Source of the DNA: Bacteroidota bacterium
GTDB taxonomy: Bacteria; Bacteroidota; Kryptoniia; Kryptoniales; JAKASW01
DNA: 7,741 nt
Reading direction: 5' to 3'
Assembly (NCBI GenBank): GCA_021785235.1
Contig: JAJYGB010000600.1
Location: 1-7,741, forward strand
A model generated the notes under the pieces. It was given only the letters and a program-made list of their open reading frames with translations, was not told where the DNA came from and made no database searches. This document shows, piece after piece, positions 6,437 through 7,741 of the stretch (position 1 is its first letter; every line of letters starts with the position of its first letter). The position numbers and the translations under genes are program-made.

Positions 6437-7678
6437 ATGAACAGCAGTACTTCTCTTTCGAAAGTCACGGACTGGTTCCGGCACATGACGTTCTGGAAAT
6501 CGGTCTTTCTCGTCCTGGTGGTCGCTGGCCTCTATTCGGCGGTCGTTAGGTTCGCATTCGGACTGGGGGCCGCGACTCATCTGAGCGACAGCTTCCCGTG
6601 GGGGTTGTGGATCGGATTCGACGTTCTGTGTGGCGTCGGGCTCGCAGCCGGCGGGTTTGTGGTCGCTTCTGCAGTCTACGTGTTCCACCTTGACGACTAT
6701 CACGCGATCATCCGTCCATCGGTCCTGACCGCGTTCCTGGGCTATGTCCTTGTCGTCTTCGCACTCCTTTTTGACCTTGGAAGGCCGTGGAATATCTGGC
6801 ATCCGTTGGTCATGTGGAATCCTCATTCGGTAATGTTCGAAGTAGCGTGGTGCGTAATGCTGTACACGACCGTGCTGGCACTCGAATTCAGTCCGATGCT
6901 TTTCGAGCGGCTGAAGATGAAGAAGGCGGCCAACACGGTTCATAAAATGATAATTCCGCTCGTGATACTCGGTGTTATGTTGTCGACACTGCACCAGTCT
7001 TCGCTCGGTTCGCTTTACCTCATCGTTCCGGAGAAGATGTATCCTCTGTGGTATTCAGGAAATCTGCCGTTTCTCTTCTTCACCTCGGCCGTAGCAGTCG
7101 GTCCGGCGATGGTGACGATCGAGTCGTTTTTCAGTTCTAGAGCATTCCACAGGGAAATTGAGATGCCGATACTTTCGAAACTCGGCAAGGTGACGGCTGT
7201 CGCTCTTTCCATATACCTGGTTCTGAAGATTGAAGACGCGATAAACTATAATCTTGGTTCGTATCTCACGACCTTCAACACCGAAGGGATACTCTATTGG
7301 GTGGAGATAATCGCCGGCGTCCTTGTGCCGATAGCGCTCCTGCTGATACCGAAGGTAAGGGAGAGCAAGCGCGGCTTATTTTACAGCGCGGTTCTCGTTA
7401 TGACGGGCTTCGTTCTCAACAGGATGAACGTGAGCATAACATCTCTGGAACGGCACTATGGCGTGAGTTATTTCCCCGGCTGGATGGAGGTCGCGATTAC
7501 CTTGATGATAGTCGCGATAGGTTTCGGCGGGTTCGCATGGGCGGCAAAGAACCTCGCAGTATTTCCGAAAGAAGTCCGCGCGAAAGAATATGTTCACGCG
7601 GAGGGTTACGAGGTAGTACTAGTCGGAGATGATGTCCAGTTGAAGAGTGAGCCATCGTTCGGGATGGAAGCAAAATAA
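6437..7678 (+). CDS. hybB: HybB-like (NrfD family) quinone-reactive integral membrane subunit
   Basis: 413 residues with about ten membrane helices (roughly 22-42, 56-82, 97-115, 132-153, 169-186, 210-232, 250-266, 286-304, 315-333, 350-370), as in E. coli HybB (392 aa). It would link the ferredoxin subunit to the quinone pool in the cytoplasmic membrane. Close matches to HybB are FPWGLWIGFD (53-62), YHAIIRP (88-94), ALEFSPMLFERL (148-159), LHQSSLGSL (185-193) and YFPGWMEV (345-352). R93, Y103, E135, H186 and E229 line up with E. coli HybB R89, Y99, E133, H184 and E228, which I recall being discussed for proton/quinone function; the alignment is by eye. The ~40-residue tail after the last helix is longer than in E. 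coli. GGAGG (6428-6432), 4 nt before ATG 6437, supports the start. Confidence 0.92.
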   Translation: MNSSTSLSKVTDWFRHMTFWKSVFLVLVVAGLYSAVVRFAFGLGAATHLSDSFPWGLWIGFDVLCGVGLAAGGFVVASAVYVFHLDDYHAIIRPSVLTAFLGYVLVVFALLFDLGRPWNIWHPLVMWNPHSVMFEVAWCVMLYTTVLALEFSPMLFERLKMKKAANTVHKMIIPLVILGVMLSTLHQSSLGSLYLIVPEKMYPLWYSGNLPFLFFTSAVAVGPAMVTIESFFSSRAFHREIEMPILSKLGKVTAVALSIYLVLKIEDAINYNLGSYLTTFNTEGILYWVEIIAGVLVPIALLLIPKVRESKRGLFYSAVLVMTGFVLNRMNVSITSLERHYGVSYFPGWMEVAITLMIVAIGFGGFAWAAKNLAVFPKEVRAKEYVHAEGYEVVLVGDDVQLKSEPSFGMEAK

Positions 7679-7690
7679 GAATTTGACCAG

Positions 7691-7698
7691 AGGCGGTG
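7691..7698 (+). promoter_or_regulatory. Ribosome binding site of the gene at the right edge
   Basis: AGGCGGTG differs from the ideal AGGAGGTG by one base and ends 4 nt before ATG 7703. With a gap of only 24 nt after the HybB-like gene, it supports a further gene in the same operon. Confidence 0.6.
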
Positions 7699-7702
7699 TA
7701 CA

Positions 7703-7741
7703 ATGGAAGGAAGCAAGACGATAAGCAAGGTGATACCGGAA
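7703..7741 (+). CDS. Start of a further operon gene (first 13 codons, cut by window edge)
   Basis: ATG 7703 opens a frame coding MEGSKTISKVIPE, still open at the window end. In E. coli the gene after hybB is hybC, the NiFe hydrogenase large subunit, so a catalytic subunit is the natural guess here. However, the 13 residues show no RxCGxC motif, no Tat motif and no recognisable IDPVTRIEGH start. Identity is open: hydrogenase large or small subunit, or another oxidoreductase. Confidence 0.5.
   Translation, partial: MEGSKTISKVIPE

Overview
The window is bacterial, close to 50-55% GC by eye, with genes on the + strand only and strong Shine-Dalgarno (SD) sites. It looks like the FCB group, for example an Ignavibacteria/Chlorobi-type lineage. 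This placement rests on protein family resemblance: a sortilin-like BNR protein, a YncE/phosphoesterase fusion, and HybA/HybB-type subunits. It is an inference, and SD use this strong argues against Bacteroidia proper. I see no tRNA, rRNA, CRISPR array, insertion sequence or phage gene.

Left block (1-4337): the 3' end of a large secreted sortilin/BNR-like protein is followed 81 nt later by an exported two-domain protein, an N-terminal YncE-like beta-propeller joined to a C-terminal phosphoesterase. Its stop codon overlaps the start of deoC (deoxyribose-phosphate aldolase) by 4 nt, so these two genes are almost certainly cotranscribed.

Middle (4338-4904): a 567-nt gap with no large gene. It contains several short potential hairpins and a possible 54-57 codon small ORF whose stop codon lies inside the ribosome binding site of the next gene. 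No convincing terminator or promoter was found, although an operon boundary is expected here.

Right block (4905-7741): a tight operon of (i) a membrane-anchored protein with a GcvH-like fold in which the lipoylated lysine position appears to be Gly, (ii) a HybA-like ferredoxin with 16 cysteines for four [4Fe-4S] clusters and one C-terminal membrane helix but no Tat signal, (iii) a HybB/NrfD-like ten-helix quinone-reactive membrane subunit, and (iv) the first 13 codons of another gene. The electron-transfer module resembles that of hydrogenase-2-type (group 1) enzymes: electrons from a catalytic subunit would pass through HybA to HybB and the quinone pool. The catalytic subunits are not in the window. 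The position occupied by the small subunit gene hybO in E. coli is held by the GcvH-like gene.

The most unusual item is the GcvH-like protein in this redox operon, together with the missing Tat signal on the HybA-like partner.
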